This document shows positions 48,356 to 58,838 of a stretch of 64,000 bases of DNA, piece after piece. Made by a program: the position numbers and the translations under genes. Position 1 is the stretch's first letter, and every line of letters begins with the position of its first letter. This DNA comes from Stutzerimonas stutzeri (lineage in GTDB: Bacteria; Pseudomonadota; Gammaproteobacteria; Pseudomonadales; Pseudomonadaceae): contig NZ_PPXG01000010.1 of assembly GCF_002909485.1 (NCBI RefSeq), forward strand, positions 1 through 64,000. The letters are read 5' to 3'. The notes beneath the pieces were generated by a model. The model made no database searches. It was not told the origin of the DNA and worked only from the letters and a program-made list of their open reading frames with translations.

Positions 48356-50539
48356 TCACCGTGCCTGCAACTTCCAGGCGCGGTGGATCCGCGGATTGCG
48401 ACGGAAATCCTCATCCAGCGTTGCGGCAGTAATTTCCTCAACGGCATAGCGATCGCTCAGGCTCGCATCCAGCACGAACTTGCGAAAGTTGTTGGAGAAA
48501 TACAGTGTCCCGCCCGGCGCCAGCCGCGCCATGGCGAGATCGAGCAAAGCCAAGTGATCCCGCTGCACGTCGAACACACCTTCCATGCGCTTGGAGTTGG
48601 AGAAGGTCGGTGGGTCGATGAAGATAAGGTCGTATTCATCACGATCCTCTTCCAACCAGGCCATCACGTCCCCCTGCTCCAGTCGCTGTCGGTCCGAAAG
48701 CCCGTTTAGCGAGAGGTTGCGGCGCGCCCAATCGAGATAGGTTTTCGAAAGGTCGACGCTGGTGGTACTGCGCGCACCGCCTTTGGCAGCGTGCACCGTG
48801 GCAGTCGCGGTGTAGCAAAACAGGTTGAGAAAACGCTTGCCGGCCGCTTCACGCTGGATGCGCAGGCGCAGTGGGCGATGGTCGAGGAACAGTCCGGTAT
48901 CGAGGTAATCGGTAAGATTGACCAACAACTTGACGCCACCCTCTGCGACTTCAAGAAACTCCCCCTGAGAGGCCTGGCGCTCGTACTGACGCGTGCCGGT
49001 CTGACGCTCGCGACGCTTGACCACCACCTTCTCACGCGCAATACCCAGCGCTTGCGGAATCGCCGCCAAGGCGTCCAGCAAGCGTATCTGCGCTTTTTCC
49101 GGGTCGATGGAGCGTGGCGGAGCGTACTCCTGTACGTGCACCCAGTCGCGATACAGATCGATTGCCAGCGCATATTCCGGCATGTCGGCGTCATACAGGC
49201 GATAGCACTCGATGCCCTCGCGACGTGCCCATTTGCCAAGTTGGCGTAGGTTCTTCTGCAGGCGATTGGCAAACATCTGCCCGCCTTCACTGAGGCGCGC
49301 TTGCTCCACTGGCGCCTGCTGCTGAGCATGATGCTCCTCGCTTGCGGTGCTGCGCTGGCCGGTGACGAACTGATCCAGCTCGACCTTGATCAATAGTAGC
49401 TTGCACGGCAGCGCACCGTTCCAGAAGGCATATTGCTTGTGGCTGCGGATGCCCATGCGCTTGCCGAGATCTGGCGCAGCAGTGAACACAGCCGCCTCCC
49501 ACCCCAAACATGCCTGGCGCAAACGTTCACCGAGATTCTGATAGAGATAAAGGAGACTCGCTTCGTCGCCCAGGCGCTCGCCGTAAGGCGGATTACAGAT
49601 GACCAAGCCCTTCTGATTCTGGTCCGGGCGCGGCTCGAAGTCACCGACATCGCCCTGGTAGACCTTGATCCAGTTCGCCAGCCCAGCACGCTCGATGTTG
49701 TTGCGGCCCGGCTGAATGAGTCGCGGGTCGGCCTCATAGCCACGAATCCACAATGGTGGTTTCGCCAGCCCTGCCTCTGCACGTTCTAGTGCTTCGCCAT
49801 GTAGACGGGTCCAAAGTGCTGGGACGTGCCCCAGCCACGAGCTGAACCCCCAACGCTCGCGCTTGAGGTTCGGTGCAATGTCTGCCGCCATCATTGCTGC
49901 TTCAACAAGAAAGGTGCCGACGCCGCACATGGGGTCCGCCAGCGCACCACCAGCAGCGGCAATACGTGGCCAGCCCGCACGGATCAGAATTGCGGCAGCG
50001 AGGTTTTCCTTGAGTGGTGCGACGCCCTGCTGCAGCCTGTAGCCACGCTGATGCAGACTGTGTCCGGACAGATCCAGCGAGAGCACGGCTTGCCCCTTGT
50101 CGAGGCGCAGATGCACGCGCAAATCCGGATCGAGCTTATCAATGTTCGGGCGCTCGCCCGAAGCAGTGCGCAACCGATCAACGATTGCATCCTTTACCTT
50201 GAGCGCACCGAAATGAGTGTTGTCGATACCGGAGCCGCGACCGCTGAACTCTACGGCCAGACTGCCCTGCGGCAGCATATGGTCCGCCCAGTCGACCGCA
50301 TGAACGCCCTGGTAGAGCGTCTCGGCATCGGTCGTCGGAAAGCGACTGATCACCAACAGCACGCGGTTAGCCAGGCGCGACCAAAGGCACAGTCGGTAGG
50401 CCACCTCAAGCCCAGCAAAGCCGCGGATGGCTGAAGTCTGCTCGCGAGCCTCCTCCAGCCCTAATGCGGTGGCTTCTTCAAGCAGCAGGCCTTCGAGCCC
50501 CTTGGGACAGGTAAGGATCAGTTCACGGCGATCGGTCAT
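48356..50539 (-). CDS. rlmKL: Bifunctional 23S rRNA m2G2445/m7G2069 methyltransferase RlmKL
   Basis: 727-residue fused enzyme. The N-terminal THUMP region (YQGVHAVDWADHML...) precedes the RlmL catalytic part with CNPPYGERLG, and the C-terminal RlmK part contains NLFCYTATATVHAAKGG and FIDPPTFSNSKRM. In E. coli it methylates G2445 and G2069 in 23S rRNA. Fusion is normal in gammaproteobacteria. Start MTDRRELILTCPK. The gene faces dacB, and a 359-bp spacer separates it from rmf. Confidence 0.96.
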   Translation of the reverse strand: MTDRRELILTCPKGLEGLLLEEATALGLEEAREQTSAIRGFAGLEVAYRLCLWSRLANRVLLVISRFPTTDAETLYQGVHAVDWADHMLPQGSLAVEFSGRGSGIDNTHFGALKVKDAIVDRLRTASGERPNIDKLDPDLRVHLRLDKGQAVLSLDLSGHSLHQRGYRLQQGVAPLKENLAAAILIRAGWPRIAAAGGALADPMCGVGTFLVEAAMMAADIAPNLKRERWGFSSWLGHVPALWTRLHGEALERAEAGLAKPPLWIRGYEADPRLIQPGRNNIERAGLANWIKVYQGDVGDFEPRPDQNQKGLVICNPPYGERLGDEASLLYLYQNLGERLRQACLGWEAAVFTAAPDLGKRMGIRSHKQYAFWNGALPCKLLLIKVELDQFVTGQRSTASEEHHAQQQAPVEQARLSEGGQMFANRLQKNLRQLGKWARREGIECYRLYDADMPEYALAIDLYRDWVHVQEYAPPRSIDPEKAQIRLLDALAAIPQALGIAREKVVVKRRERQTGTRQYERQASQGEFLEVAEGGVKLLVNLTDYLDTGLFLDHRPLRLRIQREAAGKRFLNLFCYTATATVHAAKGGARSTTSVDLSKTYLDWARRNLSLNGLSDRQRLEQGDVMAWLEEDRDEYDLIFIDPPTFSNSKRMEGVFDVQRDHLALLDLAMARLAPGGTLYFSNNFRKFVLDASLSDRYAVEEITAATLDEDFRRNPRIHRAWKLQAR

Positions 50540-50898
50540 GGCTTTTCCACAAAAGGTGCGTCGGACCGTCACGACCCTTTCGTCGGAACAAGCCCAGCAA
50601 AAAAAATAAAAAGAAAGGAACGAAAAAAACCTCAGGGCAGCGGTGAAAGCAGCTCAGCAATGGGCTTTACACGTCTCGCCTTCACCGGCTTATGGGTAGA
50701 ACCATAGATTCGTTACCTACTTATGACAAAACGATCATTCCAGCCTCTAGGCCATTGGGTTAGAACTTACCTCAGGCCGGCATCGCAATGATGCCGGCGA
50801 GGCGCGCCACGCCGGCAGCGCGCTTCATTGGCAGTCTATCTGCCCGGCCTCGCCATGAGGCCACAGGAACACCAGTCAACCACTGAGGGCAATACCCA
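50540..50898. other. Intergenic region between rlmKL and rmf, with two hairpins
   Basis: 359 bp without a gene. A perfect GCCGGCATC (50776-50784) / GATGCCGGC (50790-50798) stem and a GGCCTC (50846-50851) / GAGGCC (50857-50862) stem lie before rmf. An A-rich stretch (50590-50640) is the minus-strand upstream of rlmKL. No obvious promoter boxes for rmf were recognised. Confidence 0.45.
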
Positions 50899-51114
50899 AT
50901 GAGAAGACTCAAGCGTGATCCGATGGAACGAGCATTTCTGCGCGGTTATCAACACGGCATACATGGCAAATCTCGCGACCTCTGTCCCTTTTCCCATCCC
51001 AACGTTCGCCAAGCCTGGATTAACGGCTGGCGGGAGGGTCGCGGCGACAACTGGGATGGCCTGACCGGCACAGCCGGTCTACATAGACTCAACGAACTCC
51101 ACGCGGTCGGCTGA
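50899..51114 (+). CDS. rmf: Ribosome modulation factor Rmf
   Basis: 71-residue basic protein that dimerises 70S ribosomes to inactive 100S particles in stationary phase. Its N-terminus (MRRLKRDPMERAFLRGYQ) is highly typical; the C-terminus (RGDNWDGLTGTAGLHRLNEL) is a common extension in pseudomonads. Two leader hairpins precede it. With the DUF883 trio at 42.5 kb, the window has two sets linked in E. coli to ribosome hibernation or membrane tethering. Confidence 0.95.
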   Translation: MRRLKRDPMERAFLRGYQHGIHGKSRDLCPFSHPNVRQAWINGWREGRGDNWDGLTGTAGLHRLNELHAVG

Positions 51115-51213
51115 CCCACCGATCCATCCGACTTGAAACAGCACGCCCGACCCGGGCGGCGGGCTAAAAGCCCAGGGGCTCCACAAGGAGCCCCAACTCA
51201 GCAGCCAGAGCGC

Positions 51214-52245
51214 TCAACGCGCTTGTGAGCGCAGCGCCGCAATGGCATCCACCGCCTCGCGGATCAATGCCGGCCCCTTGTAGATGAAACCTGAGTAAAG
51301 CTGGACCAGGCTGGCGCCCGCCTCAATCTTCTCTGCCGCGTGCCGGCCCTCGGTGATACCGCCCACCGCAATGATCGGCAGCCGCCCCCCGAGCGTCTGA
51401 GCCAGAACCCTGACGGTATGGGTGCTCTTGTCTCGCACAGGGGCACCAGAAAGACCGCCTGCTTCGTCGGCATGCGCCAACCCGGCGACGCCTTCTCGGC
51501 CGAGGGTGGTATTGGTGGCGATGATCGCATCCATCCCGGCCTGGAATACCGTCTCCCCTACCAGAGCGGTTTCTTCATCGGTCATGTCAGGAGCGATTTT
51601 GATGGCCAACGGGACCCGTTTGCCATGCATGATCTCGAGATCCTCACGGCGCAGCCTGAGCGCCTCGAGCAATTGCTTGAGCGAGTCGCCGAATTGCAGG
51701 CTGCGCAAACCGGGCGTATTCGGCGAGCTGACGTTTACGGTGACGTAGCTGGCATGGTGATAGACCTTGTCCAGACACAGCAGGTAATCCTCATCCGCAC
51801 GCTCGACGGGGGTATCGAAATTCTTGCCAATATTGATACCCAGCACGCCCTTGAACTTGGCGGCCTCTACCCGAGCCAGAAGTGCATCGACTCCATGGTT
51901 GTTGAAACCCATGCGATTGATGATCGCTTCGGCCTCCGGCAGCCGGAATATCCGCGGCTTGGGATTGCCCGGTTGCGGGCGCGGCGTCACGGTTCCCACT
52001 TCGATGAAGCCGAAGCCGAGCTGCGAAAGACCACGGATAGCCTCGCCGTTCTTGTCCAGGCCTGCGGCCAGGCCAACAGGATTGGGGAAATCCAGCCCCA
52101 TCACCCGTACCGGCAAAGTTGCCGGCGACTTGCTAAACATTGAATTGAGCCCGAGACGGCCACCTGCGCCAATCAGCTCGAGGGAAAGTTCATGGGAAGT
52201 TTCCGGAGATAACTTGAACAAAAGCTGGCGGGCCAGGTTATACAT
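51214..52245 (-). CDS. pyrD: Dihydroorotate dehydrogenase (quinone), class 2
   Basis: 343-residue membrane-associated flavoenzyme oxidising dihydroorotate with ubiquinone. N-terminal amphipathic helices ([19 protein letters not shown]) bind the membrane. Active-site Ser region [14 protein letters not shown] and FMN-binding [18 protein letters not shown] are seen. Start chosen at MYNLARQ. An earlier frame to 52338 is not needed. Confidence 0.97.
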   Translation of the reverse strand: MYNLARQLLFKLSPETSHELSLELIGAGGRLGLNSMFSKSPATLPVRVMGLDFPNPVGLAAGLDKNGEAIRGLSQLGFGFIEVGTVTPRPQPGNPKPRIFRLPEAEAIINRMGFNNHGVDALLARVEAAKFKGVLGINIGKNFDTPVERADEDYLLCLDKVYHHASYVTVNVSSPNTPGLRSLQFGDSLKQLLEALRLRREDLEIMHGKRVPLAIKIAPDMTDEETALVGETVFQAGMDAIIATNTTLGREGVAGLAHADEAGGLSGAPVRDKSTHTVRVLAQTLGGRLPIIAVGGITEGRHAAEKIEAGASLVQLYSGFIYKGPALIREAVDAIAALRSQAR

Positions 52246-52344
52246 ACGCAGCCTAAAGTCTCGGTAAATGTGGACGCGGAGTATAGCAGCCCAAGGTAAG
52301 TTCAGCGGTGGCCAGCAGTACGAAATGCCGCACTGCATCAGCGA

Positions 52345-52566
52345 CTATTTAAGACGGCGCAAGCGTAGTAGTTGACCTTGCCCGTCAAATTCAATCTCGA
52401 AGGAACCATATACGCCTTCATGTGTCAGAAACGGGCGTAAATGATGTGCAGGAAGGCTGACTCGCGTCCCGTCGCGGCTTCGAATCAGGACTCGATTCGC
52501 ATGGCCCTGATACACCGCTTTCATTCGTTCGGCGGACAGCGCGATATCCAGCACCAGATTTGGCAT
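52345..52566 (-). CDS. DUF2835 family protein
   Basis: 73-residue protein of unknown function (MPNLVLDIALSAERMKAVYQ...), one small beta-rich domain, typical of pseudomonads and often next to pyrD or rmf. No signal peptide or membrane segment. Function unknown. Confidence 0.85.
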   Translation of the reverse strand: MPNLVLDIALSAERMKAVYQGHANRVLIRSRDGTRVSLPAHHLRPFLTHEGVYGSFEIEFDGQGQLLRLRRLK

Positions 52567-52727
52567 GGAGGCTCCTCAATGATCTATTCAGCGATATTGC
52601 CACATCGACACCCGATAATCGGCCAGGCTTACAGGACAGGATCGAGCCGCAGGTGGCTCAAAGCCCGTGCGCTATTGCTGCGGGTCTGCCACACTTCGGC
52701 CGTAGCCCTGAGAGCTCAAGCATCATG

Positions 52728-53639
52728 ATGAGCCTGCCCGAGCCCATGCCTTTACTGACATCTCAAATCGCCAGACTTGCGCAACGCCTCGGGCTGCGCT
52801 CCAAGGCTTCGCTTCCCATTCAGGAAAGAGCTAGCAGTTTGCAGCTGCCTTTCACTCGAATGCCCGAGCCTGAACCAAGCATCTTCTGGAACGACGGGCC
52901 CTGCCTGCAGCGCCTGCTTGAACTGCCGCGCAGTGCTCTTTCCGGCCCGGTGCAGGAAGACAAGGCGCGTGCTCATAGCGCACTGACCCGTCTCATCAGC
53001 AAGGATTGCGTTCAGTCGCAGCTTGACCTGCGTCAGATCGACGGTTTTGGAGGGCAGTGTAAGGACCAGTCGAGCTACCCCACCTTCGAAGCGTTCGCCA
53101 CCACGTCGGCCTGCCGACAGGTGCGCATCATCAGCTACAAGGATTTTCTGCGGACGCTCGGCACCGCCCTGCCCGGTTTCGACAAAGGCTTACCGATTGA
53201 CGTACGCCAGGCAAGCTGGCTCGGCGAGCGCCTTTACTGGGCTGGCGAATACCACCTCGAAGCCTTTGCCTGCGCTGTAGCCTATGCAAGGCTTCGCGGC
53301 CTGGAAGTGATGCTACCAGCGGACGTAACCGACTACCGGCTCGACCGTGCGGGCATTCATGCGCTGGACGCGGAATATCACGCCGTGACCATGCCAGCTC
53401 AGGCTTGGAGCGATCGTGAATTCATGGCCCTGCTTCTCGACAGCCAAGTCCCCTACGCTCGCTTGACGCTGTTGCGCGACGCCAGCAACTCGGAGCTGCT
53501 TTTGCTGGAAAAGCGCGATCCCACAGCCAATGCTATAGGCGAGGGTTTGAAGCTGGCTGGAGCACCGGACTTGATCCGCTATCTGCGTGATCTGCCGCAG
53601 ATCACTCGCTTTAAGGTCGGGCTACCGGCGCAAGACTAA
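52728..53639 (+). CDS. Conserved pseudomonad protein, possibly DUF6685 family
   Basis: 303 residues from the ATG at 52728 (another ATG one codon earlier is possible; a longer frame to 52560 overlaps the DUF2835 gene and is rejected). No signal peptide or transmembrane helices. It has a Ser/Leu-rich N-terminus, then mixed alpha-beta sequence with WLGERLYWAGEYHLEAFACA and RLTLLRDASNSELLLLEK. I recognise no catalytic motif and name the family only tentatively from memory of pseudomonad annotations. It lies divergent from DUF2835 and convergent on gdhB. Confidence 0.6.
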   Translation: MSLPEPMPLLTSQIARLAQRLGLRSKASLPIQERASSLQLPFTRMPEPEPSIFWNDGPCLQRLLELPRSALSGPVQEDKARAHSALTRLISKDCVQSQLDLRQIDGFGGQCKDQSSYPTFEAFATTSACRQVRIISYKDFLRTLGTALPGFDKGLPIDVRQASWLGERLYWAGEYHLEAFACAVAYARLRGLEVMLPADVTDYRLDRAGIHALDAEYHAVTMPAQAWSDREFMALLLDSQVPYARLTLLRDASNSELLLLEKRDPTANAIGEGLKLAGAPDLIRYLRDLPQITRFKVGLPAQD

Positions 53640-53679
53640 ACCTCCGACTCTTAATACCGTTTAACTCAGACCTACAACG

Positions 53680-53765
53680 CAAAAACAGCGCACCGTCCTG
53701 AGGGACGGTGCGCTGTCTGATCGCCTGAGGCCTGACCTTCTGCGGACAAATCGTCCGCAGAAGGA
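53680..53765. terminator. Tandem terminators between the unknown gene and gdhB
   Basis: A perfect 14-bp stem ACAGCGCACCGTCC (53685-53698) / GGACGGTGCGCTGT (53703-53716) with loop TGAG has an A-run on its left, giving a U-run on the minus strand. A second stem CTTCTGCGGAC (53737-53747) / GTCCGCAGAAG (53753-53763) follows. They separate converging genes. Confidence 0.85.
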
Positions 53766-53777
53766 ATCTCACGGCCG

Positions 53778-56700
53778 TCAGCCATGCCCTACCGACTGCG
53801 CCAGCCCTTGCAGCTCGCGACTGGCGACTGCATAGATGGCGTAGTCGTTGCCGCTGGCAGCGCGCAGCTCGGCCAGCATCGAGCGCCAGCGCTCCAGCAG
53901 TACTGGTCGCTGAGACAACCAGGCGTCGACCCGCTCGCTGATCGCCTCCGGACCGTTCTCCATCTGCAGCACCGATACCGTGATGCTGCGCTGCTGTGAG
54001 TCGAGGTCGTCGCGGAAGCTTTCACGCGCCAGGGCCTGCCAATTGTTGGCCACGGGCAGATTGGTCAACAGGTGCAGATACCAGGGAAGCTCCAGCGCGC
54101 CACCGACGGCAAAGTAGGTTGCCGCCACCTGCGCGGGCACCTGGCCGGTTTCGTCAGCGGCCTCGAGAATCGGCAGCAGCGTGTACAGATGGCTGGTGCC
54201 AGCTACCATGCGCGCCAGTAGCTCCGGAACACCTGCTTCGGTGTAACGCTGATAGCGCTCCTGCCAACGGTCACGGGTCGACCCCTGCAGCAGCTCATCG
54301 AGCTTCAGACCGAGGGCGGCTACCCGCGGACCAAAATGAGCGACGTCGCGTGCGGCATCCAACTCGCTACGACGATTGCGCAGGAACCAGCGCGTCGCGC
54401 GGCGGCCCAGGCGCATCAGCTCATCCATCAGGGCCAGTTGCAGCTCGGCGGGCACCTTATGATCCAGCGCCTCGATCTGCCGGAACCAATGAGGCAGGTG
54501 GAAGATATCGCGCACGATGACATAGGCGCCGGCGACATTCGCCGCGCTCATGCCGGTTGCCTCGTTCAAGCGCTGGACGAAGGTGATGCCCATGTTGTTG
54601 ACCAGATCATTGGCGATCTGGGTGGCAACGATTTCGCGCTTGAGGCGGTGCTGCAGCATCGCCTCGCGGAAACGCTCAGCCAACTGCTGCGGAAACGCAC
54701 TGTCCATTTCCCGAGCAAGGTAATCGTCATCCGGCACGCGCGAATCGAGCAACGCCTTCTTGAGTTCTATCTTGCTGTAGGAGATCAGCACCGATAGCTC
54801 TGGTCGGGTCAGCCCCTTGCCGATCGTCGCACGCTCGGCAAGAGCTTCATCGGTCGGCAGAAATTCGAGTGCCCGGTCGAGCTGGCCGGCAGATTCCAGC
54901 GCATTGATCAGCCGAACGTACTCAGCCGCCCGTTCACGCGAACGATGCTGCGCCTGAGAAAGCGCCTGGGTCTGCTTGTAGTTGTTCTGCAGCACCAGCT
55001 CGGCCACGGCGTCGGTCATTTCGAACAGCAGTTGATCGCGCTGCTTGGCGGTCATGTCACCGGCACTGACCACCTCGTTGAGCAGGATCTTGATGTTCAC
55101 TTCATGATCCGAGCAATCGACGCCGCCGGCATTGTCGATGAAGTCGGTATTGCTCGAGCCACCATGCAGCGCGTACTCGACGCGTCCCAGCTGGGTCATG
55201 CCGAGGTTGCCGCCCTCACCCACTACCTTGGCGCGCAGATCGGCGCCATTGACCCGCACCGCATCGTTGGCCTTGTCGCCGACTTCGGCGTGGCTCTCGC
55301 CGCTGCTCTTCACATAGGTCCCAATACCGCCGTTCCACAACAGGTCCACCGGTGCCTTGAGCAGCGCATGGATCAGTTCAGCCGGCGTAAGCTGATCCGC
55401 CTCGATGGCGAAGCGCTCTTTCATCTGTGGCGTGATCGCCACCCGCTTGGCCGACCGCGGGAAGATGCCACCGCCTTCGGAGATCAACGAGGCGTCGTAA
55501 TCGGTCCACGACGAGCGCGGCAAGTCGAACAGGCGCTTGCGCTCGATGAAACTGCGCGCAGGGTCGGGATTGGGATCGATGAAGATGTGCAGATGGTTGA
55601 ACGCCGCGACCAGTTGCAGGGTTTCGGACATCAGCAAACCGTTGCCGAACACGTCGCCCGCCATATCACCTACGCCGATGACACTGATGACATCGGTTTG
55701 CACATTGATGCCGCGTTCGCGGAAATGGCGTTGCACGGAAACCCAGGCGCCGCGCGCGGTGATGCCCATCTTCTTGTGGTCGTAGCCTGCTGAGCCGCCC
55801 GAAGCAAACGCATCACCGAGCCAGAAGTCATACTCGGCAGCAATCCCATTGGCGATGTCGGAAAAACTCGCCGTACCCTTGTCTGCAGCGACTACCAGAT
55901 AGGGATCGTCGCCGTCATAACGCAACACATTGGCCGGAGGGGCGACCTGGCCTTCGCGCAAGTTATCGGTGATGTCCAGCAAGCCACTGATGAAGATCCG
56001 ATAGCAGGCGATCGCTTCGGCCTGAATATCGTCACGCGTGCCACTGGTAGGCAACCGACGCGGCACGAAACCGCCCTTGGCACCGCCGGGAACGATCACC
56101 GCATTCTTCACTTGCTGCGCCTTGACCAGGCCAAGCACTTCGGTGCGGTAGTCCTCTTCGCGATCAGACCAGCGCAATCCGCCGCGGGCCACTTTGCCAC
56201 CGCGCAGGTGCACGCCTTCGACCCGTGGCGAATAGACGAAGATCTCGTACATCGGCGCCGGCCGTGGCATCTCCGGGATCGAGCGCGGATCGAGCTTGAA
56301 GCTGAAATACTGCTTTGGTTTGCCGTTGGCATCCGGCTGGTAGAAGTTGGTCCGCAGAGTCGCCTGGATCAGCGCCAGATAGCGCCGCAGAATCCGGTCC
56401 TCGTTGAGTACCGCGACGTCATCCAGGGCGCTGATAATCGCCTGCTCGAGCCGTTGTTGCTTGTCAGCCAGATCTTCATCACCCAGCTTGCGCGCCAGAT
56501 AGAAGCGCATCTTGAACAGCCGCACCAACTCACGGGATATGTCCGTGTGATTGAGCAACGCGCTGGCAATGTAGCCAAGGTCGAAGCCCATGCGAATTTG
56601 CTTGAGGTAACGCGCATAAGCGCGCAACAGAGCGACTTCGCGCCAAGCCAGCCCTGCCGTCAGCACCAGGCGGTTGAACCCGTCATTCTCGGCAAAACCT

Positions 56701-58628
56701 CCATAGATATGGATGAACGCGTCCTGCAGCGCCTCATTGATCTCCAGCAGGTCGATTTCCAGACCTTCGGCGTAGGTGAAGGCGAAGTCGTGTATCCAGT
56801 ACTCGCGGTCGCTGCGGTCACGCAATCGGAACGGAAACTCGCCGAGCACACGCAGCCCCAGGTTTTCCATGATCGGCAGGATGTCCGACAACGGCAGCGG
56901 CGTGTTCATGTGATAGAGCTTGCAGTGCAGGCGGTTCTCTTCAGCCGTGATTGGTTGATAGAAGCTCATCACCAGCGGCCGCTCTTCACTCAACTCGAGC
57001 ACATGCTGCATGTCGACAGTGGCCGATTGTGGCGAAAAACGTTCGCGGTAGCCGGCTGGGAAGCCCTTTGGAAATTCGCTGAGCAGATGAGTACCCTTGG
57101 CCTCGCCGAAGCGCTCGACAACCAAACTCTGGTAATCGTCCTGCCAGGTCCGGCAAGCCTGCAGCACTTCCTGCTCCAGACGCACCGTATCCACCTGCAC
57201 CGCACGGCTGGGATCAAGGCGCAGGATGAATTGCACGCGAGTCAGAACCGATTCGGAAAAATAGGTGGAGAATTCGCAATCACTGGCTTCAAGGCGTTCC
57301 TGTAGCACTTGCTGGATCTTCAACCGCGTCTCGGTGGAATAGCTGTCACGCGGCACGTACACCAGGCAGTAGCAGAAACGTCGATAGGGGTCGAAGCGCA
57401 GGAACAGTCGCAGCCGATTGCGTTCCTGGATCTGCACGATGGCAATTGCGTTTTCGAACAGCTCGTCGATCGGCGCCTGGAACAGCTCGTCACGCGGCAG
57501 AACTTCGAGAACCTGCACCAGCTCTTTGGCCAGGTGCGCAGAGCTGCCGAAATTGGCCCGCTGCACTACTGTCTCGACCTTACGACGAATGAACGGAATA
57601 CGACGCACGCTCTGGGTATAGACCGAAGAGGTAAACAAACCCAGGAAGCGACACTCGCGAACCACCCGCCCTTCATCATCGAATTCACGCACCGAAACGA
57701 AGTCGGGATAAGCGGGGCGATGCACGCGGCTGGGCATTGCCGCCTTGGCGAAGGACAGCAGCAACGGCTCGCGCAGATAGCTCACCGACTGGCCGGTGAG
57801 CGACTGCTCCTCCTCAGAAAGCCCGGTACGCATGCTGCGTGACAGGCCCAGTAGCGAGCTTTCGTCATAGACGATTCGTCCGCCATCGGCCTGCTCCTGC
57901 ACTGAGAATTCCTCGTAGCCGAGGAAGGTGAAGTGGTCGTCTGCCAGCCAGCGCATGAAGTCCCGGATCTCGTCCAGTTCGTCGCCGTCGATACGCAGAT
58001 TGACCTGCTCCAGTCGCCCCTGCACCTCTGCCGCCTTGCTCTTCATGGCGGCGAAGTCACCCACCACCTGACGCACGTCAGCCAGCACGCCCAGCAGGGA
58101 CTGCTCGAGTTCGCGCAACGCAGAAGGGCTTGCACAGCGATCGATTTCGACGAAGATCAGCGATTCCGCATGACTATCAGCAGCATGCTGGTCTTTCGGC
58201 AGGAGCTCCAACAAAGTGCCGTCCGCTGCGCGCCGAACCTGCAGCACACTGGTCTGCAGGGTATGAATGCTGTACCCGCGGCGCGTCAGCTCCATGCGTA
58301 CCGAGTCAACTAGAAACGGCATGTCTGGGTGCAATACCTCAACCACGCTGTGGGTCGATTGCCAGCCATGCTTCTCGAAATCGGGATTGAACACCTGCAC
58401 TTCGGGGGTAACGGGATCGAACCGCTCGAGCAGGCGCCAGCTGGCCAGTGTCGAGCCGACCAGATCGCTCATGCGCCGCTCGGTAAGCTCGGGCAACGCG
58501 ACAATGCCGAAGAACTGTTCGGCGAACAGGCTCAGTTGCGGCAGGAATTTCGGGTCTACGTGTTGCGCTAACGCTGTCTGCAATTGCTGCTGAAAGTCGG
58601 CTTTGCTGGCCGCTGAAAAGAACGCCAT
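53778..58628 (-). CDS. gdhB: NAD-specific glutamate dehydrogenase, large (180-kDa) type
   Basis: 1616-residue enzyme that deaminates glutamate to 2-oxoglutarate with NAD; a tetramer of ~180-kDa subunits. An N-terminal ~700-residue region contains ACT-like regulatory folds, and the catalytic domain lies roughly 700-1250, with GGLRWSDREEDYRTE, IVPGGAKGGFVPR and GVGDMAGDVFGNG. The C-terminal part is helical. The gene is complete with a clear MAFFSAASKADF start. In P. aeruginosa the homologue PA3068 is induced by arginine and subject to allosteric control. It is divergent from the moxR operon by 210 bp. Confidence 0.97.
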   Translation of the reverse strand: MAFFSAASKADFQQQLQTALAQHVDPKFLPQLSLFAEQFFGIVALPELTERRMSDLVGSTLASWRLLERFDPVTPEVQVFNPDFEKHGWQSTHSVVEVLHPDMPFLVDSVRMELTRRGYSIHTLQTSVLQVRRAADGTLLELLPKDQHAADSHAESLIFVEIDRCASPSALRELEQSLLGVLADVRQVVGDFAAMKSKAAEVQGRLEQVNLRIDGDELDEIRDFMRWLADDHFTFLGYEEFSVQEQADGGRIVYDESSLLGLSRSMRTGLSEEEQSLTGQSVSYLREPLLLSFAKAAMPSRVHRPAYPDFVSVREFDDEGRVVRECRFLGLFTSSVYTQSVRRIPFIRRKVETVVQRANFGSSAHLAKELVQVLEVLPRDELFQAPIDELFENAIAIVQIQERNRLRLFLRFDPYRRFCYCLVYVPRDSYSTETRLKIQQVLQERLEASDCEFSTYFSESVLTRVQFILRLDPSRAVQVDTVRLEQEVLQACRTWQDDYQSLVVERFGEAKGTHLLSEFPKGFPAGYRERFSPQSATVDMQHVLELSEERPLVMSFYQPITAEENRLHCKLYHMNTPLPLSDILPIMENLGLRVLGEFPFRLRDRSDREYWIHDFAFTYAEGLEIDLLEINEALQDAFIHIYGGFAENDGFNRLVLTAGLAWREVALLRAYARYLKQIRMGFDLGYIASALLNHTDISRELVRLFKMRFYLARKLGDEDLADKQQRLEQAIISALDDVAVLNEDRILRRYLALIQATLRTNFYQPDANGKPKQYFSFKLDPRSIPEMPRPAPMYEIFVYSPRVEGVHLRGGKVARGGLRWSDREEDYRTEVLGLVKAQQVKNAVIVPGGAKGGFVPRRLPTSGTRDDIQAEAIACYRIFISGLLDITDNLREGQVAPPANVLRYDGDDPYLVVAADKGTASFSDIANGIAAEYDFWLGDAFASGGSAGYDHKKMGITARGAWVSVQRHFRERGINVQTDVISVIGVGDMAGDVFGNGLLMSETLQLVAAFNHLHIFIDPNPDPARSFIERKRLFDLPRSSWTDYDASLISEGGGIFPRSAKRVAITPQMKERFAIEADQLTPAELIHALLKAPVDLLWNGGIGTYVKSSGESHAEVGDKANDAVRVNGADLRAKVVGEGGNLGMTQLGRVEYALHGGSSNTDFIDNAGGVDCSDHEVNIKILLNEVVSAGDMTAKQRDQLLFEMTDAVAELVLQNNYKQTQALSQAQHRSRERAAEYVRLINALESAGQLDRALEFLPTDEALAERATIGKGLTRPELSVLISYSKIELKKALLDSRVPDDDYLAREMDSAFPQQLAERFREAMLQHRLKREIVATQIANDLVNNMGITFVQRLNEATGMSAANVAGAYVIVRDIFHLPHWFRQIEALDHKVPAELQLALMDELMRLGRRATRWFLRNRRSELDAARDVAHFGPRVAALGLKLDELLQGSTRDRWQERYQRYTEAGVPELLARMVAGTSHLYTLLPILEAADETGQVPAQVAATYFAVGGALELPWYLHLLTNLPVANNWQALARESFRDDLDSQQRSITVSVLQMENGPEAISERVDAWLSQRPVLLERWRSMLAELRAASGNDYAIYAVASRELQGLAQSVGHG

Positions 58629-58838
58629 GTATGGCTCCGCTTGGCTTGCTGGGGAAAGGCTCGTCGGTAGTGACTGACGGCACAGGACGAAGGTTCAAGG
58701 TTAGTCTAGTTGAGGGTTAATGCAGTAAAGTGGCGCCTGTCCTGCAGTCACCTGCGACCGTCTGTAGCAGACAATAGTAGGCGGTGGCACCGACAGCCGC
58801 ACTAGCCGATTTGCCGCCCACCTGGAAGACCCGAAACG
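58629..58838. other. Divergent spacer gdhB / moxR
   Basis: 210 bp that must hold promoters for both directions. No clear consensus boxes found. Confidence 0.35.
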
